Program-made: the position numbers and the translations under genes | Shown: piece after piece, positions 52,268 through 61,210 of the stretch | Numbering within the stretch: position 1 is the stretch's first letter | Layout: every line of letters begins with the position of its first letter | The notes under the pieces: generated by a model | What the model saw: the letters and a program-made list of their open reading frames with translations, nothing else | Databases searched by the model: none | Told to the model about the DNA's origin: nothing | Origin: Pseudocolwellia sp048296855 | GTDB taxonomy: Bacteria > Pseudomonadota > Gammaproteobacteria > Enterobacterales > Alteromonadaceae | NCBI GenBank assembly: GCA_048296855.1 | Contig: CP182631.1 | Reading direction: 5' to 3' (one strand) | Length of the DNA: 64,000 bases

Positions 52268-54757
52268 ATGAAAACATTGAGTCGTTCTATCAAGTTCGCT
52301 TTATTTGGTGGAGCTGTTGCCACTTTGGCACCTGTTCATGTTCTAGCACAACAAACTGAAATCAATATTGCTATTCAGCCATTAGGCCAAGCATTAAATC
52401 AACTGTCTCAACAAACAGGTACAGTGATTATTGCACCGAGTCGTCTTGTTAGTAATAAACAAGCGGTTGCCACTACAGGTAAATTATCAACAATTAAAGC
52501 AGTTGAACAATTATTACAAGGTAGCGGATTAAAAGCTCACGAAGAGCCAAGCGGTGCCATTGTTATTAAAAAAATAGAAACAAGTTCGTTAACACAAAAT
52601 AAGCGCGCTCCAAACTATCAAGCACCAATGGATGAGATTGTAGTAACCGCATTAAAACGAGACAGTAGTTTACAAGACGCACCTGTAGCAATTTCAGTAT
52701 TAGGTGGTGAAGAGTTAAAAGCCCAAGGTGTTACAGATTTTACAGACTTGATTGATAGCTTGTCGGGCATTTCAATCAACTCAGCTTTTGGTGGCCCTGA
52801 AAACAGCTTTATTACCATTCGTGGTATTGGTGGAGCAGACGATTATAAACCCAATGGTAATCCTTCAGTTGCTTTACATGTAGATGGTATTTACCAAACA
52901 TCTAACGCTTATTTAAGCATGCCACTTTTTGATTTAGCGCGTATCGAAGTATTAAAAGGTCCTCAAGGAACACTTTATGGACGCAATACAACAGCGGGCT
53001 CAATTAACGCTATAACAAACGCTCCAGGTGAGGAAGTTAATGGTTATGCTGATATTGAATATGGTTCTTACGATTACGTATCAGGAAGCGCAGCCATTGG
53101 CGGACCAGTATCTGACAACTTAGGTATTCGTGTTGCTGTTTTAATGAAGCAAGGCGGTGGGTTTATGGACGGAGCAGGTGCCGGTAACTTTGCTGGTTTT
53201 GTTCCTGAAGGTGGTGAAGGAATCGTTCCTCCGGTAGCAGATCCAGGTAAACGTGATGGCTTTGGCGATGCTGATTTATTCGCTTTTAGAGGTACAGCGG
53301 TTTATGACTTTGATGATGTAACCTCGTTAACGCTTCATTATTTTTCTAGCCAAGACCGTGGCGATACTCGCCAGTACGACCGTATTGCTTTTAGTGAAGA
53401 TAACCCATCACGCAACGCAGGTGAAAACAACGACCCATACGAGTTTTATACTAGCGAATATTACTCACACGAAATTGATGTAAGTGGTTTTTCTGGTGAC
53501 TTTAGCCGCCAGCTTAATCCTAATTTAAACCTAGATGTATTATTTGCTATGCAGAGTAGTGAACGCAATGTAAGTGGAAATGGTGACGGTACTTCGTTCC
53601 CTCGATACCAATACAATTTCGACGACAAACTCGACCAAAAGTCATTAGAAATTCGTTTAAGTGATGCAACCGGTGGTGATTTTGACTGGATAGCCGGAGC
53701 ATTTTTTATTAGTGATTCAGTAGACTTTACCAGCAACTGGACAAGCTACGCTGTATTGTCGGAATATAGCTCTCCTTATAATCAACGTCGAGGCAGTGTT
53801 GCTACTTTTGCCAATGTAGATTGGAACATATCAAACGACTTAGTGATTAGCGGTGGTTTACGTTATACCAAAGACACAGCTAAATTCAGCGGTAAAAATA
53901 TTGACTCAGATCCTTGGGGATTATCTAAATTTGAATCAACATTTAATACTCAAGCCAATTTTTCATGGGATCGTGAGTTTGATGACAGCAACGTTTCAGG
54001 AAAACTAGCTGTTCAGTACTTCTTAAACGATAACTTAAACGTATTTGCGTCAGTAAGTACTGCATATCGTGGTGGCGGATTCGATGGCACCTCTATCTTC
54101 TCAGAAGAAGAAACTTACTCTTTTGATTCTGAAGAAGTACTCGCTTATGAAGCTGGCTTACGTTACGTCACTGAAAACCTGAATCTAACATTCGACGTAT
54201 TCTCTTATGATTTTGAAGAGCTACAAGCAACAGCTCGTTTAGCAAATGATACTAACGGTAGAACCAATGTTGGTGAAGCCACAGTTCAAGGTGCTGAAGC
54301 TTCAATCGCTGTAACCTTGCTAGAAACTAACAATCATAAAATAAGCTTAAATACCGCGGGTACATACCTAGATACTGAAATCACCGAATTTAGCTCAAAC
54401 CGAGTGAATGATGTGATTAATACCATAGGTGATCCGTTACCAGGTTCGCCTGAATGGAGTCAAACAGCATCACTTAGCTACCAAACATCGTTAGCTAACA
54501 ATACGCTAGTTGATGCCCGCCTTAACTATAGCTATCACGGTAAAGAGTCAAATCGTTTAAATGCAGGTGAAGGTAACACAGCACCTTCATACTCATTATT
54601 AGGTTTACGAGTAGATGTAACCTTTAACAATGGTTTGAATGTATATGCTTATGGTCGCAATATTACTGACGAAGTTTATTTTCTTGAACTAAACGATGGT
54701 GCTCGCTTAGTTGGCGCACCAGCTACATTTGGTGGCGGAGTAAGTTACGCGTTTTAA
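52268..54757 (+). CDS. TonB-dependent outer-membrane receptor with STN signalling domain
   Basis: An 829-residue outer-membrane transporter. The signal peptide (about 1-27, ends VLAQQ) is followed by a STN/secretin-TonB domain (about 30-102, INIAIQPLGQALNQLSQQTG), a plug domain (about 125-240, MDEIVVTALKRDSSLQDAPV, IEVLKGPQGTLYGRNTTAG) and a 22-strand barrel. It ends in the aromatic residue (VSYAF) required for outer-membrane assembly. The STN domain supports signalling through FecR. The plug and barrel are of the general TonB receptor family; the substrate cannot be told from sequence, but the adjacent secreted phosphatase suggests a phosphorylated compound. Confidence 0.93.
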   Translation: MKTLSRSIKFALFGGAVATLAPVHVLAQQTEINIAIQPLGQALNQLSQQTGTVIIAPSRLVSNKQAVATTGKLSTIKAVEQLLQGSGLKAHEEPSGAIVIKKIETSSLTQNKRAPNYQAPMDEIVVTALKRDSSLQDAPVAISVLGGEELKAQGVTDFTDLIDSLSGISINSAFGGPENSFITIRGIGGADDYKPNGNPSVALHVDGIYQTSNAYLSMPLFDLARIEVLKGPQGTLYGRNTTAGSINAITNAPGEEVNGYADIEYGSYDYVSGSAAIGGPVSDNLGIRVAVLMKQGGGFMDGAGAGNFAGFVPEGGEGIVPPVADPGKRDGFGDADLFAFRGTAVYDFDDVTSLTLHYFSSQDRGDTRQYDRIAFSEDNPSRNAGENNDPYEFYTSEYYSHEIDVSGFSGDFSRQLNPNLNLDVLFAMQSSERNVSGNGDGTSFPRYQYNFDDKLDQKSLEIRLSDATGGDFDWIAGAFFISDSVDFTSNWTSYAVLSEYSSPYNQRRGSVATFANVDWNISNDLVISGGLRYTKDTAKFSGKNIDSDPWGLSKFESTFNTQANFSWDREFDDSNVSGKLAVQYFLNDNLNVFASVSTAYRGGGFDGTSIFSEEETYSFDSEEVLAYEAGLRYVTENLNLTFDVFSYDFEELQATARLANDTNGRTNVGEATVQGAEASIAVTLLETNNHKISLNTAGTYLDTEITEFSSNRVNDVINTIGDPLPGSPEWSQTASLSYQTSLANNTLVDARLNYSYHGKESNRLNAGEGNTAPSYSLLGLRVDVTFNNGLNVYAYGRNITDEVYFLELNDGARLVGAPATFGGGVSYAF

Positions 54758-54769
54758 GTCATATAAAAC

Positions 54770-54806
54770 AAACTAGGCACAACTTTAAAGTGCCTAGTTT
54801 TACCTT
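54770..54806 (+). terminator. Terminator-like hairpin after the TonB receptor
   Basis: AAACTAGGCAC (54770-54780) and GTGCCTAGTTT (54790-54800) pair over 11 bp with a 9-base loop, followed by TACCTTTT. The U-tract is imperfect, so read-through into the phosphatase gene is possible. Confidence 0.65.
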
Positions 54807-54924
54807 TTCATTACCCATGAAACTGCATTTAATTTAAGAATGCCAATTCAATGAAGTGGGAATGTAATATTTAAGATCTACATTGCTTATCTAGATCTTA
54901 ACTTTTAACGTTTAGGAAATACCA

Positions 54925-56409
54925 ATGAAAACATTTTGGATAATCTCTACATATCTACTTGTTATCTTTTCAGCTACGGTTCATAGCCATTCAGAAAAAG
55001 CAGCTATCACCCCATATTTTGATGCTTCTTCTTGGCCTGATCGCATCGTAGTTACAGCCACTGAAACACCCTACAATAGTTTTTCAGTTACTTGGCGAAC
55101 AGACACTAGTGTAAATGAGCCTCTAGCTGAAATTGTAAAAAATACCGCTGATGCTCGCTTTGATATTAATGCGCAGTCATTTACTGCAAATACGGAAAAC
55201 ACACCACTACGTTATGGCTTCAATAAGCCTCAAACGACAAAATTTAGTTATCCTGCCAATGCAGAACTCAATCCTGTTAACTATCACTCCATAACCTTTA
55301 AAGGGTTAGAACCCGATACAGAATATAATTATCGCGTCAGTGGTAAGTCTGGCCACTGGTCTCCTTGGCAAAGAATAAAAACTTCCGCTGAAACACCAAG
55401 CGATGACTTTGAATTTCTCTATTTTGGCGATGCCCAAAACGGTATTTATTCGCACTGGCCTCTGGTATTAAAACGCGCTTGGCAACAATCTCCAAAAGCT
55501 GAATTTGCCATATACGCAGGCGATTTAGTTAACGAGGGAGCTAACGATCATCAATGGTCGAATTGGTTTAATGCCGGTCAATTTATTCATAGCATGTTAC
55601 CGGCTATTGTCGTTCCGGGTAATCATGAATACGACTGGAAGATACAAAACAATAATGAAAAACAGTGGGCGCTTTCTGACCTTTGGCAAAAACAGTTTAC
55701 TCTACCAGCAGTTGCCACTTTACCTATCGAATTGTCTGAAACCGTTTATAGCGCTAGCTACCCTGATTTAGATATTTTTGTTGTAGATTCAGAAGCTTTA
55801 GGTAGCCAAGAATTATTACAAGCACAGGCCAAATGGCTTGATGAAAAATTACAAAGCAGCAAAGCTAAGTGGCATATAGTAACTATGCACCACCCCATTT
55901 TTTCAAATTGCGGTATGCCTTTAAATACTGCAGGCCAAGATGAACCGGAAATTAGAAACGCCTTTTTACCCGTTTTGCTCAAACATAATGTCGATTTAGT
56001 ATTACAAGGTCATGATCATAGCTATTCAAGAGGCAGCATAGGCACTAATAAAGACATAAATCTGATCGCTAGTCCTAATACAGCGAAAAAAGTAAAGTCG
56101 GTATTTATCACTTCGATAGCAGGGCCTAAAACCTATCCGCAAAAATTGACTCTTTGGCAAGAATACAAAAAGTATGGGGTAACTCTAGAAAGAACCGGAG
56201 AAAATACACCTACATATCAAGTTATTAAAAAAACAAAGAATCAACTGATTTATCAATCCTTTACAACAGACGGAAAACTATACGACAGTTTTAAGCTAAA
56301 GAAAAATGGCACAGGAGAAAAAACCTTAAAGGTTGAAGATAACTTACCGGAACAACGCACTTTTAAAAATACCGGTACTTATCAAAGTCATCATGATTTA
56401 GGAGAATAA
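54925..56409 (+). CDS. Secreted purple-acid-phosphatase-like metallophosphoesterase
   Basis: A 494-residue exported phosphoesterase with a signal peptide (about 1-21, cleavage after VHS). An N-terminal fibronectin-like domain (about 36-155, RIVVTATETPYNSFSVTW) precedes the metallophosphoesterase fold. The metal ligands occur as GDAQNG (about 168-173), YAGDLVNEG (about 194-202), PGNHEYD (about 232-238), TMHHPIF and GHDHSYSR (about 353-360). The set matches the purple acid phosphatase family with its dinuclear metal centre. It lacks a family-specific substrate marker. It is the last gene of the sigma/FecR/receptor cassette. Confidence 0.9.
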   Translation: MKTFWIISTYLLVIFSATVHSHSEKAAITPYFDASSWPDRIVVTATETPYNSFSVTWRTDTSVNEPLAEIVKNTADARFDINAQSFTANTENTPLRYGFNKPQTTKFSYPANAELNPVNYHSITFKGLEPDTEYNYRVSGKSGHWSPWQRIKTSAETPSDDFEFLYFGDAQNGIYSHWPLVLKRAWQQSPKAEFAIYAGDLVNEGANDHQWSNWFNAGQFIHSMLPAIVVPGNHEYDWKIQNNNEKQWALSDLWQKQFTLPAVATLPIELSETVYSASYPDLDIFVVDSEALGSQELLQAQAKWLDEKLQSSKAKWHIVTMHHPIFSNCGMPLNTAGQDEPEIRNAFLPVLLKHNVDLVLQGHDHSYSRGSIGTNKDINLIASPNTAKKVKSVFITSIAGPKTYPQKLTLWQEYKKYGVTLERTGENTPTYQVIKKTKNQLIYQSFTTDGKLYDSFKLKKNGTGEKTLKVEDNLPEQRTFKNTGTYQSHHDLGE

Positions 56410-56665
56410 TGTAGCGAAATGATCATGATAGGTAGAAATTCATAATTCTAAAATTTTAACAATCGACTCAATTGGTTAACCTCTCACGACAAACTCATTA
56501 CTTAGCATACTATGTGATTTCAAAGGTTAACCTATGAGCTTAAAGCTAGATCAATATTCAGCTTTGACTTCAATAAATTTCCCCATCAATAATCTAGATA
56601 AAAACTTTCATTACCATGGCCCTTAAGGCAGAATCGTTAACCTCTTTCAGTAAGCATCAAAAAAT

Positions 56666-57346
56666 ATGACCCAAAAAATATCATTACGTAAAGCCACATT
56701 AATTAAACGTTATAAGCGTTTTCTTGCTGATGTAATTTTAGAAAACGGTGAAGAAACTACCATGCATGTTGCAAATACAGGCGCTATGAGCGGTTGTGGT
56801 AGCCCAGGTGATACTGTTTGGTATAGCACGTCTGAAAACAAAAAAAGAAAATATCCCTTTAGCTGGGAGTTAACAGAAAAAGCTAATGGCGATCTTATAT
56901 GCGTTAACACTCACCAAGCCAATGTGTTTGTACAGACAGCCATAGAAAAAAATGAGATCCCAGCTTTAGTTGGCTTTTCAGCGCTAAAAAGAGAAGTAAA
57001 ATACGGCGAAGAAAACAGTAAAATTGATATTTTATTAACTTACACAGACAAACCTGATCACTACGTTGAAATAAAAAGCGCAACCCTATTAGAAGATGGG
57101 CAAGGTTATTTTCCCGATACTACAACAGTGCGCGGACAAAAACACTTAACAGAGCTAACAACAGTTGCAGCAAACGGTGAAAGAGCTGTTCTTATTTTTG
57201 CGGTAATGCATTCAGGTATCAAATCGGTGTTACCGGCAAAACACCTAGATGCAAAATATGCTGAGTTATTTGAACAAGCTAAACACAATGGCGTAACAAT
57301 AATTGAATATCATGTACCTTTACTTGATTTTTATGAGTTTAATTAA
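56666..57346 (+). CDS. sfsA: Sugar fermentation stimulation protein SfsA
   Basis: SfsA (226 residues; E. coli 234) has an OB-fold plus nuclease-like fold and binds DNA; its precise role is unsettled, although it was first found as a suppressor of maltose genes. Family motifs are MHVANTGAMSGCGSPGDTV, WELTEKANGD, GGEEN-like YGEENSKIDILL, and VEIKSATLLEDGQGYFPDT. It is upstream of dksA as in E. coli. The ATG at 56666 is the first after a stop and the upstream gap of 256 bp has three GTTAACCT sites. Confidence 0.95.
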   Translation: MTQKISLRKATLIKRYKRFLADVILENGEETTMHVANTGAMSGCGSPGDTVWYSTSENKKRKYPFSWELTEKANGDLICVNTHQANVFVQTAIEKNEIPALVGFSALKREVKYGEENSKIDILLTYTDKPDHYVEIKSATLLEDGQGYFPDTTTVRGQKHLTELTTVAANGERAVLIFAVMHSGIKSVLPAKHLDAKYAELFEQAKHNGVTIIEYHVPLLDFYEFN

Positions 57347-57739
57347 GCTAATATCCCAAAAACACAAGATATTTACGATTAAATAAATAACAACATAGTG
57401 AATATTATTAGAATTTTTGAATAAACATCAAATTTCGTTTAAACCCCGTTTATATGGTATAAAAGGTGAAAAAGATTGACTCTGCACAGTAAAGGCTGCT
57501 ACAAGGTCATGTTAAAAATTAGCTACAAGTATACAGTTTTCAACTTTTCTACCTTAAGTGTTTGATTAAATAAAATTATTTTTATTTTTTAGATAAAAAC
57601 CTTGTTTTTACGCAAGTGAAACACCATATAGTTGGGATATTTAATGCCTACGAATAGGCAGTAATAATTTAAGTTGTTGTGAACTAATGCAAGTATTATT
57701 CACTTCAATATAAAGTTAAGTCGCATTAGGAGATAAAGC
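57347..57739 (+). other. Intergenic region before dksA (393 bp)
   Basis: No gene. It should hold the dksA promoter. A TTGACT at 57476-57481 has only a weak -10 (CTACAA) at 17 bp, and a TATAAA occurs at about 57458. dksA itself has a good AGGAG ribosome-binding site a few bases before its ATG. The long leader fits the post-transcriptional regulation known for dksA in E. coli, but no specific structure stands out. Confidence 0.4.
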
Positions 57740-58186
57740 ATGCCAAACAGCGCAAATAAAGCATTAGGAATTCTGGCATTAGCTGGCGTAAAGCCATACC
57801 AAGAAGAACCTAACGAAGAGTACATGGGTACGCCCCAACTTAAGCATTTTAAATTAATTTTAGAAGCTTGGCGTTCTCAATTGCGTCAAGAGGTCGATCG
57901 TACCGTTACTCACATGCAAGATGAAGCTGCGAACTTCCCTGATCCTGTAGATCGCGCAGCTCAAGAAGAAGAATTCAGTTTAGAACTACGTACACGTGAC
58001 CGTGAACGTAAGCTTATTAAAAAAATTGAAAAAACATTACAACTAATTGAAGAAGACGATTTTGGTTTTTGTAAATCTTGTGGTATTGAGATTGGCATTC
58101 GCCGTTTAGAAGCTCGTCCTACTGCTGATTTATGTATTGAATGTAAAACCCTTCAAGAAATAAAAGAACGTCAAATGGCAGGCTAA
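57740..58186 (+). CDS. dksA: RNA polymerase-binding transcription factor DksA
   Basis: DksA (148 residues; E. coli 151) binds the secondary channel of RNA polymerase and, with ppGpp, represses rRNA and ribosomal protein promoters and activates amino-acid genes. The coiled coil has the tip motif D68-P-V-D71-R-A73 (FPDPVDRAAQEEEF). The Zn finger is Cys111, Cys114, Cys132, Cys135. The final KTLQEIKERQMAG is full length. It is followed 38 bp later by gluQ as in E. coli. Confidence 0.97.
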   Translation: MPNSANKALGILALAGVKPYQEEPNEEYMGTPQLKHFKLILEAWRSQLRQEVDRTVTHMQDEAANFPDPVDRAAQEEEFSLELRTRDRERKLIKKIEKTLQLIEEDDFGFCKSCGIEIGIRRLEARPTADLCIECKTLQEIKERQMAG

Positions 58187-58224
58187 TCCCTGCTTAATTA
58201 CTTGAAATATAGTTTGGTTTACTT

Positions 58225-59124
58225 ATGGTAAATCTTGACAATAAACGACCACAGTCATTATATCGTGGTCGTTTTGCTCCTTCCCCCTCTGGTTTACTTC
58301 ATTTTGGTTCTTTAGTTACTGCTCTTGCGAGTTATTTAGACGCAAAACATAATAACGGCACTTGGCTTGTACGTATTGAAGATATTGATCCACCAAGAGA
58401 ATTGGCAGGTGCGAGTAGTGAAATTTTAAAAACCCTCGAGTCTTATGGATTACATTGGGACGAGAGTGTTTTATATCAAAGCCAACAAACACAAATTTAT
58501 CATCAAACCCTAAACCAACTCGCAAAAAATCAACTTATTTATTACTGCCAATGTACTCGAGCACAAATTAAAAAGTTTGGCGGAATATATCCTTCAATTT
58601 GTAAAACCTTAAATTTACCTTCATTGAATAATGCCACTCGTCTTATAAACAATGCAGGTGTTTATGAATTTAACGATACAATTCAAGGTTTAATTACTGG
58701 CGATAAAAAAGTTGCGGCAGAAGATTTTACATTAGTAAGAAAAGACGGCTTATTTGCTTATCAATTAGCCGTAGTGGTTGACGACATTTTTCAAAACATT
58801 ACCCATGTAGTAAGAGGCTGTGATTTATTAGAGCCCACTTTACGGCAATTAAGTTTTTTCGAAATATTAAATACTCAGGCGCCTATTTATAGTCATATTC
58901 CATTAGCGGTAACTAAAGAAGGCTATAAATTAAGTAAACAAAATAAAGCTCCAGCGATTAACAATCAAAAACCTCAACCCGCACTAATTTCCGCATTGCA
59001 TTATTTAGGGCAAAATCCACCTGAAGAACTTAGGTTTGAATCAGTAGAAAACATTATAAGTTGGGCAATAAGTCATTGGTCGATGAGTAAAATCACCCAA
59101 AAGCAAGAAATAGTTATACAATAA
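58225..59124 (+). CDS. gluQ: Glutamyl-Q tRNA(Asp) synthetase
   Basis: GluQ-RS (299 residues; E. coli YadB 298) attaches glutamate to queuosine in the anticodon of tRNA-Asp. It resembles the catalytic part of glutamyl-tRNA synthetase: GRFAPSPSGLLHFGSLV (HIGH region, residues 15-31) and KLSKQNKAP (KMSKS region). The Zn ligands occur as CQC at about 109-111 with YPSIC. It lacks an anticodon-binding domain. It follows dksA, as in E. coli. Confidence 0.93.
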   Translation: MVNLDNKRPQSLYRGRFAPSPSGLLHFGSLVTALASYLDAKHNNGTWLVRIEDIDPPRELAGASSEILKTLESYGLHWDESVLYQSQQTQIYHQTLNQLAKNQLIYYCQCTRAQIKKFGGIYPSICKTLNLPSLNNATRLINNAGVYEFNDTIQGLITGDKKVAAEDFTLVRKDGLFAYQLAVVVDDIFQNITHVVRGCDLLEPTLRQLSFFEILNTQAPIYSHIPLAVTKEGYKLSKQNKAPAINNQKPQPALISALHYLGQNPPEELRFESVENIISWAISHWSMSKITQKQEIVIQ

Positions 59125-59248
59125 GCGACTGAATGTTGGAAAATACACTGTTTTCATTCTATTTTTAAACACTGTGTTATATCATTAGCACTATAATCAA
59201 GAACTCAAATTTAATTATTTCCTTTATCCACTTTCTAAGGCCTGCACT

Positions 59249-60676
59249 ATCAAAAGCGTTATCAATTTATGCAAACGAGTACTTAAAAAAAGTACGACTA
59301 AAAAATCTAAAACACCGCAAATAACAAAGCCGGTAGTATTAACGAGAGATCAGCATCCGGTATCACGCAAGCTGATGAGTACTAATGCCCTAAAGGTTCT
59401 GTATAGATTAAATAGTGGTGGTTACGATGCATACCTAGTCGGTGGTGGTGTTCGCGACATATTATTAGGTGTTATTCCAAAAGATTTCGATATTGTCACT
59501 AATGCTACGCCTGAAGAAATTAAGGGGTTATTTAGAAACTGTCGTTTGATCGGTCGTCGATTTAGATTAGCTCACATTGTTTTTGGCCGTGAAATTATAG
59601 AAGTTGCCACTTTTAGAGGACATCACGATTCGACTAAAGACGACAAAGCTTCCAAAGTGTCTAAGCAAAGTGACGAAGGTATGCTGCTTCGCGATAATAT
59701 TTACGGTTCTATTGATGAAGATGCAGAGCGTAGAGATTTCACTATAAACGCACTTTATTATTCTGCTAAAGACTTTACCGTTCACGACTTTGCCAATGGT
59801 ATTGCGGATATAAACGCGAAACAAATTAGATTAATTGGCGATCCAGAAACACGCTACCGAGAAGATCCGGTTCGCATGTTAAGAGCAATACGTTTTGCTA
59901 CAAAACTTAATATGGAAATAAGTGCTGAAACGAAAGCGCCTATAAAAGCATTAGGTTCATTATTAGACAATATTCCTCCGGCTAGAATGTTTGAAGAGTT
60001 TTTAAAATTATTCATGTCAGGTAAAGCCGAAGCAAACTTCGAACTTTTGAGAGAATATGATTTATTTCAATATTTTTTCCCGTTAGTTGATCAAATACTG
60101 AATCAAAACTCTGAACCTTATTTATACCCGTTTATCAAGCAAGCATTAAAGAACACAGATAAACGCGTTAATAACGACCAAAGAGTTACCCCTGCATTTT
60201 TATTTGCAGCCATGCTTTGGTATCCATTACAAAAGCAAATAAAACAATTAAATGCAACCGCACAACTTACTCCACAAGATGCCTTTTTTGCTTGTATGAG
60301 CGAGATTATGGCTGAGCAACAACGTAGCATTGCTATACCTAAACGCTTCCAAGCAGTAATGAAAGATATTTTAATCCTGCAAGATAAGTTGTCTCGTAGA
60401 GAAGGCAAAAAGGCTTATAAAACTTTTGAACACCTTAAGTTTAGAGCCGGATACGACTTTTTAGTTTTACGTGCAGAAATAGAAGCAGCAAATTTAGATA
60501 AGTCGAATGGCCTGTCTGACTTAGAAGAATTAGCAAAATGGTGGACAGACTTTCAGGTTACTCCTCCAGAAACAAGAGAGCTGATGATAAAAAGCGTTAT
60601 ACATAACCGTTCAACGGCTAAGCGTTCACCTAGAAAAAAACGTAAACCTAGAATTAAAACAACAGAAAACTCATAA
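59249..60676 (+). CDS. pcnB: Poly(A) polymerase I, with a probable AUC start codon
   Basis: PcnB (475 residues from the proposed start) adds poly(A) tails that speed RNA decay. The nucleotidyltransferase domain has LVGGGVRDILLG and PKDFDIVTNATPEE with two metal aspartates, followed by RRFRLAHIVFG and EDAERRDFTINALYY. The C-terminus is basic (AKRSPRKKRKPR). The first ATG (59375) would lose DQHPVSRKLMSTNALKV, conserved in E. coli PcnB. In frame upstream there is no ATG; an AUC at 59249, eight bases after TAAGG, gives an N-terminus aligning with E. coli PcnB from its own AUU start. The coordinates use this AUC. Confidence 0.88.
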   Translation: MKSVINLCKRVLKKSTTKKSKTPQITKPVVLTRDQHPVSRKLMSTNALKVLYRLNSGGYDAYLVGGGVRDILLGVIPKDFDIVTNATPEEIKGLFRNCRLIGRRFRLAHIVFGREIIEVATFRGHHDSTKDDKASKVSKQSDEGMLLRDNIYGSIDEDAERRDFTINALYYSAKDFTVHDFANGIADINAKQIRLIGDPETRYREDPVRMLRAIRFATKLNMEISAETKAPIKALGSLLDNIPPARMFEEFLKLFMSGKAEANFELLREYDLFQYFFPLVDQILNQNSEPYLYPFIKQALKNTDKRVNNDQRVTPAFLFAAMLWYPLQKQIKQLNATAQLTPQDAFFACMSEIMAEQQRSIAIPKRFQAVMKDILILQDKLSRREGKKAYKTFEHLKFRAGYDFLVLRAEIEAANLDKSNGLSDLEELAKWWTDFQVTPPETRELMIKSVIHNRSTAKRSPRKKRKPRIKTTENS

Positions 60677-61168
60677 ATGGTTACAGTTTACATTGGCTTA
60701 GGCAGTAATTTAGAAAACCCTAAGCAGCAAATTATAAATGCAGTAAAAGCAATAAAATCGATAGAAAGCACGGTGATGTCGGGTATTTCCTCTCTTTATT
60801 ATAGTCGTCCTATGGGTCCTCAAGATCAACCTGATTATATGAATGCCGTTGCTGAGTTAACCACCACATTATCTCCACTTGCTTTACTTGATGAGCTTCA
60901 AAAAATTGAAAACCAAGCAGGCCGTGTAAGAAAGGATGATCGATGGGGACCACGTATTTTAGACCTCGACATACTTTTATTTGGTAATAGCATAATAGAT
61001 TCAGAACGATTAACTGTTCCTCATTACGGACTAAAAAATAGAGAATTTGTACTATTACCTCTTCACGAAATAGCCCCAAAACTATGTCTTCCTGACGGCG
61101 ACAGTATTGAAAATCTGAGCCAGAACATTCCTGCAAACGGGCTAAAAATCCATAGTCAATTAAGCTAA
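60677..61168 (+). CDS. folK: 2-amino-4-hydroxy-6-hydroxymethyldihydropteridine pyrophosphokinase
   Basis: FolK/HPPK (163 residues) transfers pyrophosphate from ATP to 6-hydroxymethyl-dihydropterin in folate synthesis. Motifs are IGLGSNLENP (about 6-15), SSLYYSRPMGP (about 38-48), RKDDRWGPRILDLDILLFG (about 83-101) and VPHYGLKNREFVLLPL. It begins directly after the pcnB stop, with no gap, so it is translationally coupled. Confidence 0.96.
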   Translation: MVTVYIGLGSNLENPKQQIINAVKAIKSIESTVMSGISSLYYSRPMGPQDQPDYMNAVAELTTTLSPLALLDELQKIENQAGRVRKDDRWGPRILDLDILLFGNSIIDSERLTVPHYGLKNREFVLLPLHEIAPKLCLPDGDSIENLSQNIPANGLKIHSQLS

Positions 61169-61210
61169 TATTGTCTTAATTGTTCACTACTTATTTTACT
61201 GGAAAATCTT

